This document shows positions 1-8,180 of a stretch of DNA of 25,491 nucleotides, in pieces. Position 1 is the stretch's first letter. The number at the start of each line of letters is the position of its first letter. The notes beneath the pieces are model-generated. The model searched no databases, was not told the DNA's origin, and worked only from the letters and a program-made list of their open reading frames with translations. The DNA lies in assembly GCA_937910385.1 (NCBI GenBank), contig CALEPT010000014.1, positions 1 through 25,491 on the forward strand, written 5' to 3'. This DNA comes from an uncultured Ruminococcus sp. (GTDB lineage: Bacteria; Bacillota; Clostridia; Oscillospirales; Ruminococcaceae). The translations under genes were made by a program, and so were the position numbers.

Positions 1-260
1 TTCACCTATGCACTTTTGGAGCCCTTTTTCTGCATTTCTATTTTACCATAAACACCGATATACCACTGCGGAAAAGGTTTTTTAATCAGGCAACGATGAT
101 TTGCGATCATCTTTGTATTACTGCTTCAAACAGTTTCAGTATTTGACTATACACCTTAACTGATAACGAATAACAATGTAATAACTCCGATAACTATGAT
201 AGCTTGAAACTATATACCTCGCTCCACTGTTATAGAAAGCTGCCTGATTACGGAAACGCT
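1..260. other. Non-coding stretch after the left operon
   Basis: I see no convincing gene here. The pentamer ATAAC occurs four times on the plus strand at 163, 170, 181 and 190, with irregular spacing, which is suggestive of weak iterons but no more than that. No T-tailed hairpin that would end the leftward operon was found. A gene lying mostly outside the window could contribute the first bases. Confidence 0.4.
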
Positions 261-773
261 TTATATATCAGCCTCAAACTCGACAGTCGTGTTTATACGG
301 TCAAGTGCCATTTGTGCTTCAGCCAGACGCTTTGAAGCTTCTTCAAAGTCGCTCTGTACCTTCTTGACATCATAATTACAGTAGTTGTATTCTATAAAGT
401 TCGATGTGCGTGAAAATCCGCTGTTTATACGTTCCTTTGGTAAGCGAGAACGCATTTTATCCAGCTTTTTCTTCAAAGCTGTCTGCTGCGGAATATAAAC
501 CAACATTTCATCTATTGTCATGCCAAAACCCGGTACCTTAGTTGTAAGATTAAACCGGCTTATAGAGTGCTTGAGCCTTATGATCTTCATTTCTATTGCC
601 CTAAGGTCATCGAAGGTTGCTTCGTAATCATAATCAGGACGGGCTGATTCAATGTCTTCCTGGATAGCAGCTGTAAATACTGAAGCTCTTGCCTCTGCCG
701 ACAGTAAAGCGTCACGCTCTTCATTCAGTCTCTTTAGTTCTTTTGCTGCCTGTGCTGATGTCATCATTTTCAT
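261..773 (-). CDS. Coiled-coil protein, DIP1984/septicolysin-like
   Basis: A 170-residue, highly charged helical protein with no signal peptide or membrane segment. It begins with a Lys/Glu-rich helix (residues 7-60), has a central RLKxxISRFNLTTKVPGFG stretch and ends with another long helix (135-160). The order helix, 'N-T-T...G-x-T-x-x-E' centre and C-terminal LD-x-IN-x-T is reminiscent of the DIP1984 family, but this is recall, not a search. The ATG is preceded by GAGG at 7 nt. It is the last gene of the leftward operon, 9 nt after the zinc-ribbon gene. Its function is unknown; the family name is tentative. Confidence 0.55.
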   Translation of the reverse strand: MKMMTSAQAAKELKRLNEERDALLSAEARASVFTAAIQEDIESARPDYDYEATFDDLRAIEMKIIRLKHSISRFNLTTKVPGFGMTIDEMLVYIPQQTALKKKLDKMRSRLPKERINSGFSRTSNFIEYNYCNYDVKKVQSDFEEASKRLAEAQMALDRINTTVEFEADI

Positions 774-782
774 AATAATACC

Positions 783-1034
783 TCATTTCTTCTCATTTAG
801 TATTCTCTGAACTGCTTCTTTCTGCTTATCGGATAGTTCAGAGTAAGTCTTATGTTTAAGTACGAGAGCTGCCCATGCCGTTTCTTCCATAGGACATTCA
901 GGGCAAGTCCTTGGTGATACTACGCCAAACTCTCCAATAAACGGCGGATAATCCCAGCCTTTTTCAAATGCTTCATCTGTGGTAAGTATTTCTACTTTTC
1001 CGCATACTTCACAAATGTATCGATTCTTCTTTAT
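783..1034 (-). CDS. Small zinc-ribbon protein with probable AUA start
   Basis: An 83-residue reading frame that has no ATG, GTG or TTG near its beginning. Two CxxC pairs, CEVC near residue 8 and CPEC near residue 46, form a likely zinc ribbon, and the segment between them (EKGWDYPP..G.FGVVSPRTC) looks like small zinc-ribbon proteins of Clostridia mobile elements. The C-terminal helix includes SELSDKQKEAVQRIL. The only well-placed start is ATA at 1034-1032, which sits 8 nt after GGAGGT and overlaps the phosphatase stop codon (1031-1033). Coding is supported by the motifs and by the tight fit between neighbours. The start codon is inferred; a frameshifted or corrected N-terminus is the alternative. 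Confidence 0.7.
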   Translation of the reverse strand: MKKNRYICEVCGKVEILTTDEAFEKGWDYPPFIGEFGVVSPRTCPECPMEETAWAALVLKHKTYSELSDKQKEAVQRILNEKK

Positions 1035-1753
1035 TCAACATGACCTCCGTTCATCCGCCATTCAGTAGCTTCTTCCTTAGTAAAAACACCATCATTCGAA
1101 TAGTATTCGGTCATGTCTTCCAATCGTATGCATCCTAGCTGACCTCCATGATTCGGAAAACCGCTGCCGCAATCAATAGCGATCATCTTCTTTCCGTGGA
1201 ATATATGCTTGTTTTTATGAATTCTCCATGTCGGAGTATGACCGAATATAACATTCTTCCTAGGTGGCATCTCTGAAAAAGGCGAAAGTCTGTGCCATAC
1301 CATAAATTCTTTCAATTTATAGCATTTTATATTTTCAGTTTCAAATAGTTCCTGTGGTGCTGCGTGTACTAAAATGAATTTCCGCCTGTTTACGGTTATC
1401 TCTATCTGTACCGGCAGAGTTTCAAGATAGCAAAGCAGCTTATCCCGCGCTTCTTGGCTTAGTCTAAAATACTTTTCGTATGTATGGAGACTTCTGTTAT
1501 TTCTCCATACATACTTGAAATGCAGGTTTTCAGGATGCCGCAAAGCATTAACCATCATATACTCATGATTTCCCATCAATAACGTACAATTCGGCATTGT
1601 TCTTATTTGCTGTAGCAATTCAATCCCATATTCTCCTCGGTCTATCACATCTCCAAGGATATACAATTGATCCTCTGGCTTAAGATCAATCATGGAAAGT
1701 ATAGTATCAAAGGCTTCCTTATTGCCATGAATATCCGAAAGAACGTAATGCAT
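1031..1753 (-). CDS. Metallophosphoesterase, PPP/PrpA-like serine/threonine phosphatase
   Basis: A 240-residue cytoplasmic phosphatase. The metal-binding signature of the PPP/ApaH superfamily is complete: DIHG at residues 7-10, GDVIDRG at 34-40, GNHE at 61-64, and later His residues in VHAAP, FGHTP and DCG. Family members hydrolyse phosphoprotein or dinucleoside polyphosphate bonds with two metal ions; the substrate here cannot be read from the sequence. The size fits small bacterial PrpA-type enzymes. Its ATG overlaps the stop of the Phd-like gene by one base (TGATG) and an AGAGG lies upstream, so the two are translationally coupled. Confidence 0.9.
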   Translation of the reverse strand: MHYVLSDIHGNKEAFDTILSMIDLKPEDQLYILGDVIDRGEYGIELLQQIRTMPNCTLLMGNHEYMMVNALRHPENLHFKYVWRNNRSLHTYEKYFRLSQEARDKLLCYLETLPVQIEITVNRRKFILVHAAPQELFETENIKCYKLKEFMVWHRLSPFSEMPPRKNVIFGHTPTWRIHKNKHIFHGKKMIAIDCGSGFPNHGGQLGCIRLEDMTEYYSNDGVFTKEEATEWRMNGGHVE

Positions 1754-1956
1754 CAGATACTACCTCTTGGTTCTATTTTGTTTTCTATAGTCTTTCCTAT
1801 CATATGTTCATAGTATTCAATCGCCATACATACCAGTATGGAGCCGTCTTCAGCCTGAATTGCCACAGGATTCCCGTATTTATAAAGGAAATCATCATCT
1901 TCAATGTGAGAGCAGAATTCCTGCTGTGTGATCACGTTTATACCCGGCAGTTTCAT
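1753..1956 (-). CDS. Phd/YefM-like small protein
   Basis: A 67-residue acidic protein. The pattern 'NVITQQEF...LYKYGNPVAIQAEDGSILVCMAIEYYE' resembles the N-terminal fold of Phd/YefM antitoxins, where a short helix precedes a beta hairpin ending in (E)YYE. No toxin partner of the usual RelE or Doc type is next to it; the downstream gene is a phosphatase, with a one-base overlap. GGAGG is 7 nt before the ATG. The assignment rests on pattern memory. It may be an orphan DNA-binding antitoxin-like protein or an unrelated small protein. Confidence 0.55.
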   Translation of the reverse strand: MKLPGINVITQQEFCSHIEDDDFLYKYGNPVAIQAEDGSILVCMAIEYYEHMIGKTIENKIEPRGSI

Positions 1957-1997
1957 GACTGAGCCTCCTTCCCATAATTCATTATCTCCATTTATTT

Positions 1998-2735
1998 CTA
2001 CAATAGCAATTCAGCGATCTTTCTCTCAATACTTGAAAGCATCTGCTCGGTATATAAGTAATTTCTTTCAAGTTGAGGTTGAATAGGCTTTTCAATATCG
2101 TAACTTGCATAAATAAAGTGTGTTATCTGATTGATCAACATTTCCTGTACACGAGGAGGCATGTCGTCGATTATTTTCTTCATACGTTCCGACAACTGCA
2201 TTGCCTTGTCTTGCCATATAAAGAAGAATTGTTCACTTTCTTCAAGATTAAAGCTACTCATCCATTGCCGGACGGTATGCTCTTCATCCTTGGTACCACA
2301 ATCTACCGGTTGTAGTATGTATGCTATCTTTACGTCATTATCCTCGTCCCTTGCGGCAAACCTACCAAGAGGAAACAAAGCACAAGCCGCAGGTTTTCCA
2401 TTATGTATCTTACATCGATTCTTCTCTAAAAACGGACATTCATTTGTGTCTGGTCTCATTTTTAAGCTTACAAGTGGTATTTTACTTGTCTTCCCAATAT
2501 ATACATACCCGTAGTTATATATTACTTCTTCCGGCGGTATATCCAGCTGCTTTGCCATTCTGCATATATCAAACGGAGATAACAAAATGTCAATTCTATC
2601 CCTACAGCATCCGCCGCATTGTTTACATCGGAAGGAAAACATATCATCTGCGTTAAGCGGATGCTCCATAAGCTTTTCGATTTCTTCCATTCTTTTTTCT
2701 GCCCATGATCTATTATCTGGAATTCTTGCTTTCAT
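1998..2735 (-). CDS. YkgJ-family cysteine-cluster protein
   Basis: A 245-residue protein with the YkgJ signature CKQCGGCC at residues 37-44, followed by CPFL....CKIH......CALFPLGR. These cysteines form the zinc or iron-sulfur binding site that defines the family (CxxCxxCC plus distal Cys residues). The biochemical role of this family is unsettled. There is no signal peptide. The gene lies between the DUF6551 gene (17-nt gap) and the Phd-like gene and belongs to the same leftward operon. It is a common passenger of Firmicute accessory regions. Confidence 0.85.
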   Translation of the reverse strand: MKARIPDNRSWAEKRMEEIEKLMEHPLNADDMFSFRCKQCGGCCRDRIDILLSPFDICRMAKQLDIPPEEVIYNYGYVYIGKTSKIPLVSLKMRPDTNECPFLEKNRCKIHNGKPAACALFPLGRFAARDEDNDVKIAYILQPVDCGTKDEEHTVRQWMSSFNLEESEQFFFIWQDKAMQLSERMKKIIDDMPPRVQEMLINQITHFIYASYDIEKPIQPQLERNYLYTEQMLSSIERKIAELLL

Positions 2736-2752
2736 AGTATTACCTTTTCTTA

Positions 2753-3592
2753 TTAATCTCCAAAATCGTTAGGATCGTTCACAACAAATTTACCGCCATG
2801 AAGAGCTCGTAACGACAATCTTTGCTTATTTTTATTGTTATACGCCAATACCATTGCTTCTGCATATCCTAATGCTCCCGGACTCCTTTCCTTGGCGGTT
2901 CTGACGATAGATTTCACCGATACTTTTCCAACATGATCAACAAACATATCCTCTTTCAGATCGTCACCATAAGATATTACGATTTTAGCTATTCCCATAA
3001 GAATTGAGCCTGACAGCGAATTGTTTTCACCTTCCCAGGCCCCGACAGCTAATCTCAGGACAGTATCGAGAACATTGATGCCATATTTGTCATATATTCT
3101 TTCTAATGTACCGATAGCACATACAGTGTTAGGCAATCTTTTGCCTGATACTCTTAAACCATATGACTTGACAGTTGTGTCTATTATCATTTGCTTATCG
3201 TCTCCGGCCTCTAAATGTGCTGAAAAAGTCTCATAAGGCAGCAAGGTCCTAACATGCTTCTGCTGATCTGCAAATATGTGAGCTTCTTCCTTGTACTTCA
3301 GGTCATCATATATCATGCACCATACAGGAGTATCTCGGCTTCCGGAAGCTGCTGCAACTATTTCAATAGTGTGCTGACCGTCAAAAACATAGTTTACCCC
3401 GTCACGTCGGCTTACTTTTACTGGATTAAGCTGGTATACGTCAAATTCTTCAAGAGCTTCTCTGATATGTTTTTCAGAAAGAGCTCGCTGATAATCCTGA
3501 TTGGATACAAGATTTCGTATCGGTATCAATTCGAATGAAACATCAGGAATACATTTTTGCTGTTGTTCTGTTAAAATACCTCCGTCAAACAT
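2753..3592 (-). CDS. DUF6551-type ParB-like protein
   Basis: A 279-residue protein. The N-terminal half has a ParB/sulfiredoxin-like core: a 'NQDYQR.LSEKHIREALEEFD' helix (about residues 30-50), then 'LNPVKVSRRDGVNYVFDGQHTIEIV' (about 55-80) with the DGQHT nucleotide-binding-type motif. This matches DUF6551, which occurs with ParB genes in Clostridia mobile elements. The C-terminal half is helical and unassigned. GGAGG is 7 nt from the ATG and the gene overlaps the preceding ParB gene as TAATG. A role in partition or regulation of the element is inferred from family and context. Confidence 0.75.
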   Translation of the reverse strand: MFDGGILTEQQQKCIPDVSFELIPIRNLVSNQDYQRALSEKHIREALEEFDVYQLNPVKVSRRDGVNYVFDGQHTIEIVAAASGSRDTPVWCMIYDDLKYKEEAHIFADQQKHVRTLLPYETFSAHLEAGDDKQMIIDTTVKSYGLRVSGKRLPNTVCAIGTLERIYDKYGINVLDTVLRLAVGAWEGENNSLSGSILMGIAKIVISYGDDLKEDMFVDHVGKVSVKSIVRTAKERSPGALGYAEAMVLAYNNKNKQRLSLRALHGGKFVVNDPNDFGD

Positions 3593-4515
3593 TACAAATC
3601 CTCCAATGCTTCCTGAATCTTGTCTTCAAGTTTAATAAGCATTTCACCGAGCTGAAATTTTGCGTTTTCTGTCGCCATAGTCATATCGGTTTGATGCTGT
3701 GCTCTCTCTATTGCGGCGATCCACATAGGGATAGTTAAAGTTAATCCACGAATCGCCATATCGGGATCATATGCTGGCATTTCTTTTATTCCTGTATTTA
3801 TAGTGATTTTTTTATCGGACTCATCAAGATCGTCGTTCTTAAAGTGCTTACGTTTTCTTACACCATAAGAACGCATTTTTATATCTTTGCGATCCACATA
3901 CCTATGACGAATCCTGCTGATTGTCTTATTATCCATACTGAGCATACGAATCAATTCATTTTGACTGAATTCAACTTCTCCGCTTAAAATTGCGTTATAC
4001 AGTGCTGGTTCGATCGTATCTAAGCGTTCTATCGATTCAGCTACCTTATTATACTTTTCGACCGTAGAATGATTCATCCCTAATTCTACGCCCATTGCAA
4101 GCGATGTTACTCTTCTGTTTCCTTTGGGCACATTAGTATTCATATCCGTACTGGATTGATATCCGTTTTTCTTCCTGTTTTCAAAATTATATCTTTTTTG
4201 AAAATCATACCATTTTCCAATCAAATACAGATATGGAGCAGATCTTTTACTATACTGTTTTACTCGCTTTGAACAGATCCATATTGCTGCTTCTATTGAA
4301 TTCTGAAATTCCATGTCTTCTATTTCATATTCGATGTTTTCGTCAACACATATTTTGTATCTTTTATGACCGTCCAGTATAACTCCATTCCATATTATTA
4401 TTGGCTCAAGACAGCCATTTTCCATAAGACTTGATTCCAGTTTTGACATTTCCTCCTGAGAAAAAGGAATCGATAACCGTATCAACTCAGGATCTGTATG
4501 TAATAATTCTTTCAT
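3592..4515 (-). CDS. ParB N-terminal domain protein with HTH
   Basis: A 307-residue protein with a ParB/RepB-type N-terminal domain. LESSLMENGCLEPIIIW..VILDGHKRYKIC contains the DGHKRY variant of the ParB CTP-binding/nuclease-like motif (about residues 22-58). A helix-turn-helix-like segment follows near residues 150-175 (TSLAMGVELGMNHSTVEKYNKVAESIE) and a long C-terminal helix. I chose the ATG at 4515 rather than a start 14 codons upstream because GAGG sits 8 nt before it and the preceding gene ends at 4517. The likely role is centromere binding or element maintenance. No ParA gene is visible, though the operon starts with a RepA-like ATPase. Confidence 0.8.
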   Translation of the reverse strand: MKELLHTDPELIRLSIPFSQEEMSKLESSLMENGCLEPIIIWNGVILDGHKRYKICVDENIEYEIEDMEFQNSIEAAIWICSKRVKQYSKRSAPYLYLIGKWYDFQKRYNFENRKKNGYQSSTDMNTNVPKGNRRVTSLAMGVELGMNHSTVEKYNKVAESIERLDTIEPALYNAILSGEVEFSQNELIRMLSMDNKTISRIRHRYVDRKDIKMRSYGVRKRKHFKNDDLDESDKKITINTGIKEMPAYDPDMAIRGLTLTIPMWIAAIERAQHQTDMTMATENAKFQLGEMLIKLEDKIQEALEDL

Positions 4516-4516
4516 T

Positions 4517-4903
4517 TCAATTACCTCTATCAGTAGACTCAAGTACTCTTTCTGCATTATCCAGAGAGAAATATGCTGCTGACAGCTGCTTATCCATCTC
4601 TCCCTTCAACAAATATGTGCCTTCTTTTTTTAGTGTTTTACTTACACTCATCAATCCAGCCATAAAACTTCGGCTGTGTATATAGCAAAAACTATTATGT
4701 TTAAGCACAACCCTTATGGTGTTCTGTGACTGATTATTTGCACCGAAGAGCATTAGTCTCTTTTTATTTGAATTATATCCTAATTGGATAAAAGCAGGAA
4801 GTCCCAAAGCGTTTAAAGTGCTCTTATGTACCGTGATCCTTGAATACTTTGTATTTACAAGTATTGTAAGTGTTTTTTCATTATCCGAATCATTCAAGCC
4901 CAT
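4517..4903 (-). CDS. Small protein resembling the recombinase C-terminal module
   Basis: A 128-residue protein of unknown function. Its layout matches the neighbouring 238-residue protein and the C-terminal part of the serine recombinase. An 'ILVN....ITVHKSTLNALGLPAFIQLGYNSNKKRLMLFG' block is followed by 'SFMAGLMSVSKTLKKEGTYLLKG'. In the other two proteins the equivalent positions read NTA..LLPKVDHVKFMINRDEKKLVI then FVQSLCMLMNW...RYKISG. The similarity is by eye and needs profile comparison. The start overlaps the upstream gene by 14 nt; GAGG is 9 nt before the ATG. Confidence 0.65.
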   Translation of the reverse strand: MGLNDSDNEKTLTILVNTKYSRITVHKSTLNALGLPAFIQLGYNSNKKRLMLFGANNQSQNTIRVVLKHNSFCYIHSRSFMAGLMSVSKTLKKEGTYLLKGEMDKQLSAAYFSLDNAERVLESTDRGN

Positions 4904-5606
4904 TTTCTTGTTCCTCTGCTATCTGTGGGGATTCTGTTTCGTTTGAAGAACCGGTATTCGTTCCGGTATTGTTCTCTTTTCCCTTGAGTGAGAAAACCGT
5001 ATACCCATCGAAAGTGTTAACTTGAAGTGTGCGATTAGATTCACCATACTTTGGTCCGAACGTTCCATTCCATCCTGGTGGGAATACAGGTCTTTTACTG
5101 ATCTTTCCGTCTTCTGAGATCTCTTTTTCAAAGCATTTATAGGATGTAAGGTCAAATACAAGTATTTCCTCGCCGTCACCCTTGGCTCTGTTTTTCTTTC
5201 CGCTTATCTTATATCTGAACTGTGGGTTCCAATTCATGAGCATACATAGGCTCTGGACGAAAGGTTCACCTGTCCTGTGAGAAGGATATCTCTTTCCGTC
5301 TTTATCTTTAGCCCAATTGTACCCTTGTATGTCCATTTCGCTGCAAGGTTTAATTACCAGTTTTTTCTCATCCCGGTTTATCATGAACTTTACATGATCG
5401 ACCTTGGGCAATAATCGAACTGCGGCGGTATTTACATAAACCTTATTTACATTGATAGTGAAGGCAGGCTCCTTGATCTGTGCAAAGAATTCACCGCTTA
5501 CCATTTCATAGTTATACAGATCCGTCTCTTCATCATCAGATGGAAAGCCAAGCTGTATCTGACCGTCAGCAAGAACCTTCTGCTGAATTTCTTCAACTGA
5601 ATTCAT
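4890..5606 (-). CDS. Standalone recombinase-associated module protein
   Basis: A 238-residue protein. Residues about 48-158 carry a conserved block: INVNKVYVNTAAVRLL, HVKFMINRDEKKLVIKP, FVQSLCMLMNWNPQFRYKISG, then ILVFDLTSYKCFE. The same block order occurs at residues about 414-520 of the adjacent serine recombinase (N..YVELLIHPLKKELAIRP; FINTLFGIMGWNIEYRYKLYG). The C-terminus is a Thr/Ser/Glu-rich tail. It starts one base after the recombinase stop, with GAGGAGG upstream, so it is coupled to it. I infer an accessory or DNA-binding subunit of the recombination complex. No catalytic motif is seen. Confidence 0.7.
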   Translation of the reverse strand: MNSVEEIQQKVLADGQIQLGFPSDDEETDLYNYEMVSGEFFAQIKEPAFTINVNKVYVNTAAVRLLPKVDHVKFMINRDEKKLVIKPCSEMDIQGYNWAKDKDGKRYPSHRTGEPFVQSLCMLMNWNPQFRYKISGKKNRAKGDGEEILVFDLTSYKCFEKEISEDGKISKRPVFPPGWNGTFGPKYGESNRTLQVNTFDGYTVFSLKGKENNTGTNTGSSNETESPQIAEEQENGLE

Positions 5607-7448
5607 TTATATTTCCTCCTCGAACAATTCTCCTAATTCTTGTTTTATAAAGTTCCTGAGTTCCTCATATGGAGTAACATTGAGTTTCTCACCTGTGGAA
5701 CACATCTGACCTTCGATCCTTGTCTGCCATTGTTCTTTTGTTAATTCAAATAATTCTCTTTGAGATTTTTCTATATAGTATTCCTTTCCGAAGTTGTTGG
5801 CAAAGTTGCCGGATACAGCTCTTACGCATTTCCCGGTAACTCCAAGCAGCTTATCAGGAGTGTCAATGTCCGTATTTGAAAGATATTCTTCCTTGTTTAT
5901 AAGGATGCTGGAATCCATATTACTAAAGATACCGGCACAGTCTTTCTCATCATGGTAAATACATCCGTACAGCTTATATCTGTACTCTATATTCCAGCCC
6001 ATGATCCCGAATAGGGTATTAATAAAGGCTTTACAAGCGATACCTCTTGTTTCACCGTTCTTTTTGCTGCCTTTTGACCATTGGACTGCATAACGGTTAT
6101 CTTGAGTTGTTGGTCGTATCGCCAGTTCTTTTTTCAGCGGATGTATAAGCAATTCCACATAATTGCCAGAAGACATATTACTTATACTGGTCTGATTGAA
6201 CCTTATCTCTTTCTGCCCCAATGTGACTGCAGGTATATTCTGATCATCGAACAACTTAAAATCAGCTATTTCATAACCTCTGAGGTCGAATGTGTCAGCT
6301 TCTCCGGCTGCCTCTGTTATATTGGCATAAATGTCAGTATCAACACTTTTGCAAGCGTTTATGTAGTCTTCCTTTGTAAAGCTGCCCCATTTAGGGTGAA
6401 CTATTACAAAGCCTTTGAGCAATCCCTCGGGAATAACCCTGAGCTCAGGTAATAACGAAGTTCCTCCGAATCTTGCATTATTCATAATACGCTGAACAGC
6501 TATAAAATCATCATGTGAGATTATCCGCTGATGATCGTCTTTATAATAGCTCTGAGGCTTTTCGCCGGTATTCTTGAATGTTTTCTGTTTATCAACATCC
6601 GGAGCAAATTCCTTAAATCGTTTCCTTGTCAGAACATCGCCGCAGTATCGCTCATTTCTAAGTGTCCGCGCAACTCCGGAAGCTGTCCACTTTATATTGC
6701 CAAGATAGCTTCTTTTTGATAGCTTTATAAGGATATCTGCGATCTGCTGGGTAGAATAGCCGTAGAGATACATAAAGAACATAAGCTTTGGAATGTTCCT
6801 TGTATCCTGATTAACGACCAGTTTTCCGTCTTCGTTCTTAACAAAGCCCAAAAGTTCAGGCGTTAATGGAAGCCCATGATCCAATCTCATCCTCAGCGAT
6901 GTTTCCATACTGCGGCTTCGTAAGCGGCTTTCATGTTCAGCAAGGTTGGCTGAAGTAGATAGTGCTATATGGCTGTCACTATTCAAAGAATAGATACCTT
7001 CTGATTCAAAGTATACACCGACCTTTTTAGCTCTCAGCTTTCTCAGCGTACTGAGGCACTCAACGGTATTTCGGGCAAATCTGGATATATTCTTTACTAT
7101 TATCAAGTGAAGCTTTTCGTGTACGGCATCATCTATCATCTCTTGGAATCCCGGACGTTGCTGTATAGTGGTTCCTGATTTTCCTTCATCAGAATATATT
7201 TTGACAAGTTTCCAGTTTGGATTCCTACTGACCATATCTTCATAATATTTCTGCTGAAGCTCGAATGATGATGTCTGAGCAGGATTATCCGTGGACACTC
7301 TTGCATATATCCCTACAAGCTGAAACGAATCCGTTTTTACATATTGATTGTTCTCCTTTTCAGGATAGTATGTATGATTGGAAGTATCAGCAGAACCGAC
7401 TCTTCTTTTGACGCGCTCTCTTTGCTCCTGTTTAGTCATTTCAGGCAT
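5607..7448 (-). CDS. Large serine recombinase with atypical C-terminal module
   Basis: A 613-residue site-specific recombinase. The resolvase domain is intact: GIYARVSTDN with nucleophile Ser52, SDEGKSGTT, and VKNISRFARNT with the active-site arginines (R123, R126). The 'recombinase' domain follows at about 195-300 (PELLGFVKNEDGK..., SGVARTLRNERYCGD). The usual Cys4 zinc ribbon is absent. In its place is a roughly 110-residue module (about 414-520) similar to the two downstream small proteins. I preferred the ATG at 7448 (GGAG 9 nt upstream) to a TTG at 7463. It overlaps the upstream pseudo-resolvase gene by 8 nt. It probably moves or rearranges this element. Confidence 0.88.
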   Translation of the reverse strand: MPEMTKQEQRERVKRRVGSADTSNHTYYPEKENNQYVKTDSFQLVGIYARVSTDNPAQTSSFELQQKYYEDMVSRNPNWKLVKIYSDEGKSGTTIQQRPGFQEMIDDAVHEKLHLIIVKNISRFARNTVECLSTLRKLRAKKVGVYFESEGIYSLNSDSHIALSTSANLAEHESRLRSRSMETSLRMRLDHGLPLTPELLGFVKNEDGKLVVNQDTRNIPKLMFFMYLYGYSTQQIADILIKLSKRSYLGNIKWTASGVARTLRNERYCGDVLTRKRFKEFAPDVDKQKTFKNTGEKPQSYYKDDHQRIISHDDFIAVQRIMNNARFGGTSLLPELRVIPEGLLKGFVIVHPKWGSFTKEDYINACKSVDTDIYANITEAAGEADTFDLRGYEIADFKLFDDQNIPAVTLGQKEIRFNQTSISNMSSGNYVELLIHPLKKELAIRPTTQDNRYAVQWSKGSKKNGETRGIACKAFINTLFGIMGWNIEYRYKLYGCIYHDEKDCAGIFSNMDSSILINKEEYLSNTDIDTPDKLLGVTGKCVRAVSGNFANNFGKEYYIEKSQRELFELTKEQWQTRIEGQMCSTGEKLNVTPYEELRNFIKQELGELFEEEI

Positions 7449-8157
7449 TATGTCCATCTCCAACCTGTATTAGTGCTTTATTTACATTCTGTTCCATAAT
7501 ACTTTCATCAGATAGTAATTGGATATCCAAGTCGTCATCCGGTAGAGGTTCGACACCGGCAGGTATCATTGCCCTGTCATTCATATCATCACGATAATAT
7601 GAGGCTAAAGTGAATATGTCTTCAGAAATAAAGTACATACCCACCGGATGCTTCTGAGTTGCTAAAATTCGTGCGAGGAATGATATTTCATCAGGATCGC
7701 TGCACACGTTGCCAAGCTTCTGTGTGACAATAAGGTCAACTTTCCCTGTAAAACAATCATTTACAAGCCGGCACCATTCTTTTGCATTCTCCATTCTCGG
7801 AGCTTTGGCACCGGTATCAATGTAGAAGTCAACAAGCGTCCACTTGGGAGATAAAGAAATATCATCTGTAAACTGTTGGATATGTTTCTGTAGGTAATCA
7901 TCGTATTTTGTCTGATTATAATATCGTATGTATACTCCGATCTTATACGGTATGTATGGCATAGGATACTCATGCTGTATGCTCTCTAACCATAACTGGT
8001 GCTTTACGAGCAGCTTCCTTCTCGGATCATCAATAATATGCCGGCGAAATATGTTCTGATTATTATCGGTATTATCATCAAGCATTAAGACACTGTCATT
8101 ATCATTTTCAGCTGTATCTTCGCTTGCTCCTACGATCATCATTTCATTATTGTTCAT
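7441..8157 (-). CDS. Catalytically dead serine-recombinase N-terminal domain protein
   Basis: A 238-residue protein whose middle (about 70-165) follows the resolvase fold of its neighbour segment by segment: IGVYIRYYN for YARVS, FYIDTGAKAP for SDEGKSGTT, LIVTQKLGNVCSD for the ISRFARN segment, and VGMYFISEDIFTL for VGVYFESEGIYSL. The catalytic Ser and the RFAR arginines are replaced; only the first Arg remains. There is no recombinase or zinc-ribbon domain. The acidic N-terminus (1-40) and C-terminus look disordered. Co-translation with the active recombinase suggests a regulatory or structural partner. It could also be a decaying copy, though the open frame and strong AAGGGG site argue against that. 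Confidence 0.75.
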   Translation of the reverse strand: MNNNEMMIVGASEDTAENDNDSVLMLDDNTDNNQNIFRRHIIDDPRRKLLVKHQLWLESIQHEYPMPYIPYKIGVYIRYYNQTKYDDYLQKHIQQFTDDISLSPKWTLVDFYIDTGAKAPRMENAKEWCRLVNDCFTGKVDLIVTQKLGNVCSDPDEISFLARILATQKHPVGMYFISEDIFTLASYYRDDMNDRAMIPAGVEPLPDDDLDIQLLSDESIMEQNVNKALIQVGDGHNA

Positions 8158-8180
8158 TTTCTTACCCCTTAAAATGGTTC

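Noticed and set aside
163..194. Four ATAAC pentamers as replication iterons
   Set aside because: The unit is only 5 bp in AT-rich DNA with irregular spacing, which chance easily gives.
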